From CALBPI01 sp038531945 (lineage in GTDB: Bacteria; Pseudomonadota; Gammaproteobacteria; Steroidobacterales; Woeseiaceae), in contig JBCBBH010000005.1 of NCBI GenBank assembly GCA_038531945.1, forward strand, positions 240,192-304,191: DNA of 64,000 nucleotides, read 5' to 3'. This document shows, piece by piece, positions 8,767-16,617 of the stretch. A program made the translations under genes and the position numbers. The notes under the pieces were generated by a model that had not been told where the DNA came from, made no database searches, and saw only the letters and a program-made list of their open reading frames with translations. Numbering within the stretch: the first letter of the stretch is position 1; every line of letters starts with the position of its first letter.

Positions 8767-9564
8767 TTAATTGGATGAGATCGGTGTGCCGTTCAGGCTC
8801 CAATCGTAATCGGAGTAGCTGAACTTCCACGAATTGTTCTTCAGGCTGGTCGCGACATCCGGGTCATCGACATACGCCGCCAGAAAAGCTCCGAGGGAGC
8901 CACCGCCGACCGCTTCAAATTCGTCGCCATACCATTTGAATATGCGCGACAGGCGCGCCGTGCGGTTGTCCGCATCGAATTGATTGCTGTCCGGGTTGTT
9001 GACGAAAGCACGCGTGACCGCATCGAGTTCTGTGTCCAAACCGTCTGCCGTGTAAAGCTCGCTGCGCAGGGGCGGGCATGACTTGGAAGAGCAGACGATC
9101 GCGAAGTGAATTCGTGGATCGCCTTCATTGATGATGCGCTCGTGTTCCAACTCGAACAACGACAACGACGTGTTGAACAGAGCGTACTGGCGGCGTTTGA
9201 AAAATCTGAGACGCCCCCAAATCGTCGATGGCGAAAAACCGTCGAGAATCCCCTGGATCGAGGTGGCGTTATAAGCGTTGATGTAGAACGCCAGCCGCGT
9301 CTGTTGATCGGCGTCTCTCGGCGGGGCGGTCGTCGCAAGACTCGCCATCATTTCGGCAAACTCGGCGGACGCCGCAAACGCCGGATAGTTGACGTTGCCC
9401 TCGTTGACGTCCGATGCCAGGAGTTCGGCAAATGGACTGAACACATCGTGCAAGTCGTCCGCATAACCGGTGCTGAACAGGCTCATGGTCAAAATCAGAG
9501 CGAGTGCCTTACCAGGGAATTTCCTGACCATCCCAAGCAAAGAATTTTCCATTGTCTTCATCAT
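8767..9564 (-). CDS. Exported DUF547 family protein
   Basis: A 265-residue exported protein with a signal peptide (KALALILTMSLFSTGYA, cleavage near residue 35). The body matches DUF547: FYINAYNATSIQGIL, DPRIHFAIVCSSKSCPPLRSE (the family's conserved His/Cys region) and the C-terminal SRIFKWYGDEF. DUF547 proteins are thought to resemble papain-like or transglutaminase folds, but no activity is established. The chosen ATG at 9564 has GGAAAA just upstream and overlaps the SDR gene by 56 bp; an in-frame ATG at 9531 is possible. It sits 18 bp upstream of msrP, so an envelope oxidative-repair link is possible. Confidence 0.85.
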   Translation of the reverse strand: MMKTMENSLLGMVRKFPGKALALILTMSLFSTGYADDLHDVFSPFAELLASDVNEGNVNYPAFAASAEFAEMMASLATTAPPRDADQQTRLAFYINAYNATSIQGILDGFSPSTIWGRLRFFKRRQYALFNTSLSLFELEHERIINEGDPRIHFAIVCSSKSCPPLRSELYTADGLDTELDAVTRAFVNNPDSNQFDADNRTARLSRIFKWYGDEFEAVGGGSLGAFLAAYVDDPDVATSLKNNSWKFSYSDYDWSLNGTPISSN

Positions 9565-10264
9565 TCAAATTTTCCAAAACGTTGGTGAGATGTTGCGCCG
9601 ACGTGTCGGCATCAAACAACTGTTCCTTGGCAACGCCACCGCGAAAGGGCTCACTGAGATCCGTCGCAACCGTGCCAGGGTGCAGTGCGACGCACCGAAT
9701 CTTCTTGTAGCGACGCCGTAACTCTATAGACATCGTTTTCGTCAGCATGTTCTGCGCCGCTTTCGATGCGCGGTAGCTATACCAGCCACCCAGTCTGTTG
9801 TCGCTGATACTGCCCACTCGAGCGGACAGCGTCGCAACGACGCAGGGTGTCTGGCGCGGCAGCAAGTCGGCGACATAACGCACCAATAACAGCGGCCCCA
9901 CACTATTGACCGTGAAAACCCTGAGAACATTACCTGGATCTACATCGGCCAGACGTCGCTCGGGTTGCAAAAGCCCATCGTGCAACAAGCCGACGGTGTT
10001 GATGACCCAATCGAGCTGGTCGTCCTGCTGCTTGATCGCCGCTATTGCGGTTTCGATTGTGTCAGCACGTTCGAGATTCATGCTAAGCGGGATGGCGCGA
10101 TCCCCAAATTCGTTGAAGAGTGACCGAATGCCAGGCGCGTGCTCACCCTGGCGCGCCGCACAATAGACTCGTGTGGATGGATTCTTAAGCAGTCGGCGCG
10201 CGATCGCGGCGCCGACACCTCGACTAGCTCCGACGACCAGAGCGATATTGGGTAGTGGTGTCAT
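9509..10264 (-). CDS. SDR family oxidoreductase
   Basis: A 251-residue short-chain dehydrogenase with a Rossmann fold. It has the nucleotide motif VVGASRGVGAAIA (about 9-21), NTVGLLHDG in place of the usual NNAG, the catalytic Ser in LSARVGSISD, and YSYRASKAAQNM, giving the YxxxK active site. The form resembles SDRs annotated as cell-cell signalling C-factor or CsgA-like in proteobacteria. The substrate is unknown. It follows the alpha/beta hydrolase by 39 bp and overlaps the DUF547 start, so it probably belongs to the same minus-strand operon. Confidence 0.87.
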   Translation of the reverse strand: MTPLPNIALVVGASRGVGAAIARRLLKNPSTRVYCAARQGEHAPGIRSLFNEFGDRAIPLSMNLERADTIETAIAAIKQQDDQLDWVINTVGLLHDGLLQPERRLADVDPGNVLRVFTVNSVGPLLLVRYVADLLPRQTPCVVATLSARVGSISDNRLGGWYSYRASKAAQNMLTKTMSIELRRRYKKIRCVALHPGTVATDLSEPFRGGVAKEQLFDADTSAQHLTNVLENLNDEDNGKFFAWDGQEIPW

Positions 10265-10303
10265 ACATTCATGTTCGAGCGTGGCGATGCGCCGGATGCG
10301 GGT

Positions 10304-11254
10304 TCAATGTCGACCAATCCAGTCGATGATCAATGCGTTTACAGACTCCGGATGCTCCTGTTGCGTCCAGTGACCACAGTTCTGAAGCACAGTCACATCC
10401 AGGTCTTGGACATAGCGACGCATGGTTTCGATATGTTCCTCGGAGATGAGAATGTCGTCCTCAGCACCGATGAAACGTGTCGGCACCGTGACTTTCTGTT
10501 CGACATCGGCGGTGTCACGCCAATTTCTGGACCAGTTGCGATACCAGTTGATGGCCGGCGTGAACCCACTGGCCGCGAACGCGCGCACGTAGTAATCGAG
10601 GTCAGCATCCGACATCAGAGCGGTTCCCGGTAGCGGGTTTTTTTGCATCTCGCGCAGCATGCTGAACGCCTGGCGGTCCTTGGGTCGCACCGCTTCGAAG
10701 GCCGCGCGTGTGGCGGGCAAGCGTCGATACATCGCACGAAGAAACTTTCGCGGGTCCGCATCAAACGTCTTGTCCGCTTCGTCCGAGTCCTGGAAATTGA
10801 TAATGTAAAAGTCATCGCCGAGGACTTCGCGCGTGACAACCATCGGGTCGCGCTCGCGGCGCGGTGCAAAGGGAATGTTGAGATTGATCAGCGCTTTGAT
10901 TCGTTCTGGACGAATCAGCGCGTATTGCCACAACAGCAGGGCCCCCCAGTCGTGACCGACCCAGTACGCCGCATCGCATCCCATTGCATCAAGCAGTCCG
11001 TCGAGGTCCGCGATGAGTTCGCTCTGGCGGTAGGCGGCCACCCCTTCCGGTTTGTCGCTGGCCCCGTAACCCCTCATATCAAGCGCGATCGCGCGGTATC
11101 CAGCCGCTGCGATTGCGGGCAACTGGTAACGCCAGGAATAGGCTAACTCCGGGAAGCCATGGCAGAAGATCACCGGATCACCAGTGCCCATCTCAAAGGT
11201 CGCGAGCGTGACTGAACCACAGTCAACGAATCGCGGTTGATCGAACACACTCAT
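10304..11254 (-). CDS. Alpha/beta hydrolase, epoxide-hydrolase-like
   Basis: A 316-residue alpha/beta hydrolase. It shows HGFPELAYSWR (oxyanion-hole HGxP), DMRGYGASDKP, and the nucleophile elbow VGHDWGA, with Asp as nucleophile; this points to epoxide hydrolase or haloalkane dehalogenase rather than to a serine esterase. A conserved Tyr/Trp-rich cap (NWYRNWSRNW) and the catalytic His in NCGHWTQQEHPE are present. An Asp nucleophile with cap tyrosines favours soluble epoxide hydrolase, but dehalogenase activity cannot be excluded. It is the first gene of a leftward run divergent from ileS. Confidence 0.87.
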   Translation of the reverse strand: MSVFDQPRFVDCGSVTLATFEMGTGDPVIFCHGFPELAYSWRYQLPAIAAAGYRAIALDMRGYGASDKPEGVAAYRQSELIADLDGLLDAMGCDAAYWVGHDWGALLLWQYALIRPERIKALINLNIPFAPRRERDPMVVTREVLGDDFYIINFQDSDEADKTFDADPRKFLRAMYRRLPATRAAFEAVRPKDRQAFSMLREMQKNPLPGTALMSDADLDYYVRAFAASGFTPAINWYRNWSRNWRDTADVEQKVTVPTRFIGAEDDILISEEHIETMRRYVQDLDVTVLQNCGHWTQQEHPESVNALIIDWIGRH

Positions 11255-11323
11255 ACGCCAAGTATCCCATGAGAAACAGGCGAAACGCTTGCCTTTTCAA
11301 TGATCAATAGTAAAGTCGCAGTT

Positions 11324-11367
11324 GGGCCGACGGCCCGGTCCGCCGGTGGCAACGCCGGTATTTTTTT
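11324..11367 (+). terminator. Tandem hairpins with U-tract in the ileS leader (possible attenuator)
   Basis: Two hairpins precede ileS. The first (11324-11336) pairs GGGCC with GGCCC around a 3-nt loop. The second (11343-11358) pairs CCGGTG with CGCCGG around a GCAA tetraloop and is followed by seven T residues (11361-11367), the form of an intrinsic terminator. Nothing on the plus strand upstream needs terminating, because the neighbouring gene is on the minus strand, so attenuation of ileS is plausible. A putative promoter, TTGCCT-N16-TAAAGT (11289-11316), would start the transcript just before these hairpins. Confidence 0.55.
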
Positions 11368-11402
11368 GCCTTATCAGACCACCAACAGACAGTTTTCCCA
11401 CT

Positions 11403-14400
11403 ATGAGTTTTGATCCTGTCACAGGCCGCTACGACGGGCCGACGCTCGAGGCAGATGTGCTCGATTTCTGGCGAAAGCACGACGTGTTTGCGCAGTCACT
11501 TGAAAATCGTCGTGGCGCAGAGCGTTTCAGCTTCAACGAGGGTCCACCCACCGCGAACGGTAAGCCTGGCATTCACCACGTGCTCGCGCGTACGTTCAAG
11601 GACGTATTCCCACGTTTCAAAACGATGCAGGGATACAGTGTGCCGCGCAAAGCGGGGTGGGATACCCACGGGTTGCCCGTCGAGCACGAGGTGGAGAAGC
11701 AACTCGGTATTTTCGACAAGGCAGAAATCGAGGCAAAAGTCGGCATCGAGGAATTCACGAGACGATGTCGCGAATCGGTGATGACCTACGTCGCCGACTG
11801 GGAGCGAATGACCGAGCGTATGGGCTTCTGGGTGAACATGGACGATGCCTATGTGACGCTCGACAATAAGTACATCGAGTCCGTCTGGCATCTGCTAAAA
11901 GCAATTTGGGATCAGGGGCTGATTTATCGGGGCTACAAGGTGGTGCCGTATGACCCGAGAATCGGCGCAACGCTGTCGTCGCATGAGTTGGCGCAAGGAT
12001 ACAAGGAAGTCGAAGACCCTTCGATTTTTGTGCGCTTCTCGCTCGCCGATGAACCCGATACACACTTCCTTGTGTGGACAACGACACCGTGGACACTGCC
12101 ATCCAACCTTGCGTTGGCGGTTCACAATGAAGTCGACTATGACTACGTGCGCTGTGACGACGAAACGTTGATTGTTGCGAGTGCATTGCGCGAGCGCGTC
12201 ATGCAAGAACGCGAACACAGCGTCGTTGAAACGGTCAAAGGTAGTGCGCTGGTTGGCAAGCGTTACCGGCAGATGTTCGACTATCTGGACGTTCCTGAGG
12301 ATTGCCCTGCGTTCCAGGTCTTCCATGCGGATTTTGTCACTGTCGAAGATGGCACGGGAATCGTGCATACCGCGCCAGCCTATGGCGTGGATGATTTGGC
12401 TCTGGGACAGGCGAATGGGCTGCCCGTGCTGCATGGCGTTGGTCTCGACGGACACTTCAAACCTGAGGTTGAACCGGTTGCCGGCCTGTTTTTCAAGGAC
12501 GCTGATCCGGTCTTGATCCGGCTCTTGAAAGAACGCGGCATCATGTTCCGTTCCGAACGGTACCTGCACAACTATCCGTTTGGTTGGCGGACCGGCGATC
12601 CGATCATTTACTACGCCAAGAACGCTTGGTACATCCGCACCACGGACCGCAAAGACAGAATGGTCGAACTGAACCAGTCGATCAATTGGGTGCCAGATCG
12701 CATTCGCGACGGCCGCTTTGGCAATTGGCTGGAGAACAACGTCGACTGGGCGTTGTCGCGCGAGCGTTTTTGGGGGACGCCTTTACCGGTCTGGACAAAC
12801 GGGGAGGGCGATTTCCGTTGTATCGGTAGCGTCGCTGAACTGTCCGAGCTGTCGGGACGTGACCTGCAAGATACCGACCTGCATCGACCGTCAGTAGACC
12901 ACATCGAGTTCGAATCGGATGGGCATACCTGGCGCCGTGTCCCTGAGGTTATCGACTGCTGGTTTGACTCCGGGGCGATGTCTTATGCGCAGTGGCATTA
13001 CCCGTTCGAGAACGAGGACGAATTCGAAGCGCATTTTCCCGCAGACTATATTTGTGAGGCGATCGATCAGACACGCGGCTGGTTCTACACCCTGCACGCG
13101 ATTTCGACACTGGTGTCGGACAGCGTTGCCTACAAGAACGTTATTTGCCTGAGCCACATCGTAGATGCGGACGGCAAAAAGATGTCCAAGTCGAAAGGCA
13201 ATATCCTCGACCCGTATGCGGTATTCGATGCGGTCGGTGCCGATGCGCTGCGCTGGTATTTCCTGGCTCGAGTAGCCCCTGACCTGCAAAAGCGTATTTC
13301 GGTCGACATTATTCAGGACGTCGCTAGCAGCTTCCTCAATACGTTGTGGAATACGTATGCGTTCTTTGTGATGTACGCGCGACTCGACAACGTGGATTTC
13401 ACCGATCGCTCACGCGTGGCCGACCGACCGGAGATCGATCGTTGGGCTAGTGCACTGAAGAACCGCACGATTGTCGAAGTCACCGATGCGTTGGAGGCGT
13501 TCGATGCGCAGAGGGCAGGTGAAGCGATCGAGAGCTTCGTCGATCAACTTTCCAATTGGTACGTTCGTCGGAATCGTCGCCGGTTCTGGAAGAGCGATGA
13601 TGAGACCGACAAACGATTCGCGTACGACACGCTGTACGAGTGTCTGTGTACCGTTGCCTATCTTGCCGCGCCATTCATGCCTTTCCTGGCCGAACAACTG
13701 TATGGCAACCTGGTGCGAGGCGTGCAACCTGGCGCGCCACTCAGCGTGCACCTCGCGGATTGGCCACAGCCCGACCGCGACAGTATCGACCGACAACTTC
13801 TGGATGAAGTGAGTGTCGTACAGCGTGTTGTGGGACTCGGGCGCGCTGCGCGTGCGCAGAGCGGTGTGCGCACGCGCCAGCCGCTGGACCGATTGCTTGT
13901 TCGTACACCAGGCGCAAACGCAGATCGTGCGGTGCAAACGCATGCCGCGCAAATTGAGGAAGAGCTCAACGTCAAGCATATCGAGACGATTGCGCAGGAC
14001 GCAGATCTCGTCGAGTACCGAATCAAACCTAATCTGCCGGTGGTAGGACGCAAGTTTGGTAAACAGGTACCTGCGATTCGTGCGGCACTGGGTGACGCTG
14101 ACGGCGGGGAAATCGCGAGGTGCGTTGCCCAGGACCAGACTTTCTCGGTCGACGTGGATGGGCAGTCGGTGGAGCTTGGCGCGGACGATGTGCTGGTCGA
14201 AACCGCCTCGGCCGACGGCTATGCCTGCGCCGAGGAGTCCGGCTACCTCGTTGGCCTTGATACTTCCCTGAACGACGAACTAGTGCGGGAAGGGTTGGCG
14301 CGTGAGCTGATTCGTGGTGTTCAGGAGGCTCGAAAGCAGGCAGGACTTGAGGTTTCAGACCGAATCGCGCTGCAAATCAGCGGATCGGATGGTATCGGTG

Positions 14401-14540
14401 CGGCAATCGACAAGTATCGCGAGTTGATCATGAGCGAAACGCTGGCGTTGCAGTGGGAAGTGAGTGGGGATTCGTTTCAAGTGGAAGGCGGAATTGACGC
14501 CGAGCACTGGACCATTGAATTGACACGAATCGAGGCCTGA
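11403..14540 (+). CDS. ileS: Isoleucyl-tRNA synthetase, eukaryote-like type 2, with altered HIGH motif
   Basis: Charges tRNA-Ile with isoleucine in the cytosol; class I synthetase of 1045 residues from the ATG at 11403, which gives the family start MSFDPVTGRYDG (an upstream in-frame start at 11322 would pass through the leader hairpins). GPPTANGKP, RKAGWDTHGLPVE and KMSKSKGNILDP (KMSKS at 593-597) are clear, and the editing domain lies between. The C-terminus lacks the bacterial type 1 zinc finger and follows the type 2 form. The class I HIGH motif reads GIHH at residues 56-59 (11568-11579) instead of HxGH. Type 2 enzymes resist mupirocin, and GxHH variants are reported as hyper-resistant. 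It is the only ileS in the window. Confidence 0.95.
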   Translation: MSFDPVTGRYDGPTLEADVLDFWRKHDVFAQSLENRRGAERFSFNEGPPTANGKPGIHHVLARTFKDVFPRFKTMQGYSVPRKAGWDTHGLPVEHEVEKQLGIFDKAEIEAKVGIEEFTRRCRESVMTYVADWERMTERMGFWVNMDDAYVTLDNKYIESVWHLLKAIWDQGLIYRGYKVVPYDPRIGATLSSHELAQGYKEVEDPSIFVRFSLADEPDTHFLVWTTTPWTLPSNLALAVHNEVDYDYVRCDDETLIVASALRERVMQEREHSVVETVKGSALVGKRYRQMFDYLDVPEDCPAFQVFHADFVTVEDGTGIVHTAPAYGVDDLALGQANGLPVLHGVGLDGHFKPEVEPVAGLFFKDADPVLIRLLKERGIMFRSERYLHNYPFGWRTGDPIIYYAKNAWYIRTTDRKDRMVELNQSINWVPDRIRDGRFGNWLENNVDWALSRERFWGTPLPVWTNGEGDFRCIGSVAELSELSGRDLQDTDLHRPSVDHIEFESDGHTWRRVPEVIDCWFDSGAMSYAQWHYPFENEDEFEAHFPADYICEAIDQTRGWFYTLHAISTLVSDSVAYKNVICLSHIVDADGKKMSKSKGNILDPYAVFDAVGADALRWYFLARVAPDLQKRISVDIIQDVASSFLNTLWNTYAFFVMYARLDNVDFTDRSRVADRPEIDRWASALKNRTIVEVTDALEAFDAQRAGEAIESFVDQLSNWYVRRNRRRFWKSDDETDKRFAYDTLYECLCTVAYLAAPFMPFLAEQLYGNLVRGVQPGAPLSVHLADWPQPDRDSIDRQLLDEVSVVQRVVGLGRAARAQSGVRTRQPLDRLLVRTPGANADRAVQTHAAQIEEELNVKHIETIAQDADLVEYRIKPNLPVVGRKFGKQVPAIRAALGDADGGEIARCVAQDQTFSVDVDGQSVELGADDVLVETASADGYACAEESGYLVGLDTSLNDELVREGLARELIRGVQEARKQAGLEVSDRIALQISGSDGIGAAIDKYRELIMSETLALQWEVSGDSFQVEGGIDAEHWTIELTRIEA

Positions 14541-14562
14541 TTTTTGGCTGATCCGGGTTGAT

Positions 14563-14591
14563 TTGGCGATTTCGTCAAGCTTTGTTATAAC
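14563..14591 (+). promoter_or_regulatory. Putative sigma-70 promoter for the small unknown gene at 14704
   Basis: TTGGCG (14563-14568), 17 bp, then TATAAC (14586-14591). This lies 23 bp after the ileS stop and would give a leader of about 105 nt before the ATG at 14704. In that leader the 9-mer CGCCCGGGA occurs twice (14644-14652 and 14677-14685). Confidence 0.45.
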
Positions 14592-14703
14592 TGTATGGCA
14601 GAGGGATTTTGCACACCGGATAAGGCGGCGAAGACCGACCCAACGCCCGGGATCACGTACTGACGGACTAGATTTTCGCCCGGGAGTTTGAAGGGGGTGG
14701 CGG

Positions 14704-15084
14704 ATGTCTTTGCTCAGAGACAAGCTACACGATGCAATGCTGGTGCTGACCAGCCACGAAAATGCCAAAACCAGGCTGACAAAAGCCTGGGTAGATCAGT
14801 TGGATGCCATTCCGTCGGATGAAATCCCTGACACGATTCGAGATCGGTTCCAGGCCATGCGCGACCGGATCACGGCTCGTCGGCCGGTTAACAACGAACA
14901 CCCTATCGTGGCTACGATTCGGAAAATGTCGCCGATGGAGGCCTCGGATTGCGGGCGCGATATCGTTCAACTCTATTTTCAGCTGATGCTGGATGCGGCC
15001 CCCGTCCAGTTGCGATTGGTTGAGTCAACCACAGAAGAAAAAACTCAAGCTACTGATATTCCGGAGTTTTTGACGCAACACTAA
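14704..15084 (+). CDS. Hypothetical protein, 126 aa
   Basis: Not recognised. A soluble, mostly helical, charged protein with no signal peptide or membrane segment; Cys is nearly absent (one, in ASDCGRD). Coding is supported by a good ribosome site (AAGGGGGTGG before the ATG), its own putative promoter, and codon use like its neighbours. The 52-RARRPVNNEHPIV-type stretch and MSPMEASDCGRDIVQLYFQL look conserved-domain-like rather than random. It stands alone between ileS and the convergent folE, so context gives no clue to function. Confidence 0.65.
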   Translation: MSLLRDKLHDAMLVLTSHENAKTRLTKAWVDQLDAIPSDEIPDTIRDRFQAMRDRITARRPVNNEHPIVATIRKMSPMEASDCGRDIVQLYFQLMLDAAPVQLRLVESTTEEKTQATDIPEFLTQH

Positions 15085-15253
15085 CGGCGAGGGCCGGCGC
15101 AGCGCGTCATCCTGAAGCGCGATACCCGACGCGCCCGACAGGCAGCGAGGATTGGCATAGTTTTTCTTCAGTCTGAGCGAAATTCATCTGGAAGCGCTCG
15201 ACGTAGTCTTTAGATCAGCACAGACGGCGCTGGCTTTAGACGCAGACCAGGTC
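15085..15253. other. Intergenic region between convergent genes, nothing recognised
   Basis: 169 bp separating the small unknown gene and folE. I found no clear intrinsic terminator with a T-tract in either direction and no ORF with a convincing start. Confidence 0.4.
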
Positions 15254-15913
15254 CTATTGGCGCTTTCCACACATCTCAATAAACTCCGCGCGTGTGCGCG
15301 CATCGTCGCGAAATTCGCCGAGCATTTGGCTGGTGACCATCGACACGCCGGTCTTGTGTATTCCACGAGTGGTCATGCATTGATGGCTGGCCTCGACGAT
15401 GACGCCGACACCGCAAGGCTTGAGTACATCATCAATACAATGTGCAATTTGTGATGTCATTTTCTCCTGCACCTGAAAACGGCGCGCGAATGCCTCCACT
15501 ACACGTGCGAGTTTGCTGATCCCGACCACTTTTCCGCGTGGTAGATAGCCGACGTGTGCCTTGCCGATGATGGGCGCCATGTGATGTTCGCAATGTGATT
15601 CAAAGTGAATATCGCGAAGTACGATCATCTCATCGTAGCCTTCGACCTCCTCGAAGGTGCGGCGCAGGAACTGCAGCGGATCGTCTCGATAACCAGAGAA
15701 CCAGTCTTCATACGCGCGAGCAACTCTGGCGGGCGTGTCAAGCAGGCCTTCGCGCGTGATGTCTTCGCCTGCCCAGCGCAGGAGTGTCCTGACCGCGTCC
15801 TCGGCAGCTTTTCGAGAAGGTTTACGACGCGATACAGTTTTCTTTTTCGAAGCCAAAGCGTGGTTTCCTGCACTAGATAAACGAACGGCGCCGACGCTTC
15901 GGTCGACGCTCAA
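15254..15913 (-). CDS. folE: GTP cyclohydrolase I, type IA
   Basis: Converts GTP to 7,8-dihydroneopterin triphosphate, the first step of tetrahydrofolate synthesis; cytosolic Zn-dependent decamer. The 219-residue protein has the FolE core ESHCEHHMAPIIGKAHVGYL, giving zinc ligands C108 and H111, and EASHQCMTTRG, giving C179. VRTLLRWAGEDITREGLLDTP is the conserved N-terminal block. A basic extension of about 35 residues precedes the core; an internal start is possible. It follows msrA by 30 bp, so it is probably last in the TPR/TonB-msrA-folE unit. Confidence 0.95.
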   Translation of the reverse strand: MSVDRSVGAVRLSSAGNHALASKKKTVSRRKPSRKAAEDAVRTLLRWAGEDITREGLLDTPARVARAYEDWFSGYRDDPLQFLRRTFEEVEGYDEMIVLRDIHFESHCEHHMAPIIGKAHVGYLPRGKVVGISKLARVVEAFARRFQVQEKMTSQIAHCIDDVLKPCGVGVIVEASHQCMTTRGIHKTGVSMVTSQMLGEFRDDARTRAEFIEMCGKRQ

Positions 15914-15943
15914 ACGAAGGTTGCTGGGTTTGGATCGCTGGAA

Positions 15944-16600
15944 TCAGCGCGTCGGTGTCGCCAGTCCTATTGGACAGCTCACGCCAGTCCCACCGATGCC
16001 GCAGTATCCGTCCGGGTTCTTCGCCAGATACTGTTGATGGTACGCCTCGGCGAAGAAATAGGATACGTCTGACGCGATCTCTGTGGTAATCGCGCCGAAC
16101 CCGGAGGCGTGCAAGCGTTCCTGGTACACATCGCGTGACGCGCGCGCTGCAGCGAGCAGCTGCGCGTCGTCGACGTAGATCGCTGAGCGGTACTGAGTGC
16201 CGCGGTCATTCCCTTGACGCATTCCCTGTGTCGGGTCGTGCGACTCCCAGAACGCCGTCAGGATTTGATCGGCGGAGACCTTCTGGGGGTCGAATACGAC
16301 CTGAACGACTTCGGTGTGACCTGTGCGTCCAGAGCAGACTTCTTCATAGGTCGGGTTACGTGTGTGTCCTCCGGCGTAACCGACCGATGTGGTGAAGACG
16401 CCGAGCATTTGCCAGAACACGCGCTCTGCGCCCCAGAAGCAGCCCATGCCAACGAGCAACGACTGATGTCCATGTGGAAATGGCGCCGTTAGCGGACTGC
16501 CGAGCACGAAATGCGTGTCCGGAACGGCCATCGCGGTGTCGCGGCCAGGTAGCGCTTCTTCTGCAGAAGGTAGATTTTTGGGTTTGGTAGCAAACAGCAT
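15944..16600 (-). CDS. msrA: Peptide methionine-S-sulfoxide reductase
   Basis: Reduces the S-epimer of methionine sulfoxide in proteins and peptides, recycled by thioredoxin. The 218-residue protein contains the catalytic GCFWGAERVFW (C54), YAGGHTRNPTYEEVCSGRTGHTEVVQV, and the C-terminal GYCGIGGTGVSCPIG, which supplies resolving cysteines. No signal peptide is seen, so it is cytosolic and complements the periplasmic MsrPQ encoded 8 kb away. It starts 17 bp after the TPR/TonB gene stop. Confidence 0.95.
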   Translation of the reverse strand: MLFATKPKNLPSAEEALPGRDTAMAVPDTHFVLGSPLTAPFPHGHQSLLVGMGCFWGAERVFWQMLGVFTTSVGYAGGHTRNPTYEEVCSGRTGHTEVVQVVFDPQKVSADQILTAFWESHDPTQGMRQGNDRGTQYRSAIYVDDAQLLAAARASRDVYQERLHASGFGAITTEIASDVSYFFAEAYHQQYLAKNPDGYCGIGGTGVSCPIGLATPTR

Positions 16601-16617
16601 GGCAACGTGCTCGATGA

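Noticed and set aside
11300..11413. Possible 37-codon leader peptide overlapping the ileS start
   Set aside because: Has only two Ile codons, no good ribosome site, and its start lies upstream of the likely transcription start.
11895..12569. Antisense frame of 224 codons within ileS
   Set aside because: Composition artefact of the sense gene; no recognisable protein features.
14644..14685. Two 9-mer repeats CGCCCGGGA before the small unknown gene
   Set aside because: Short, GC-rich and contain a common palindrome; could be chance.
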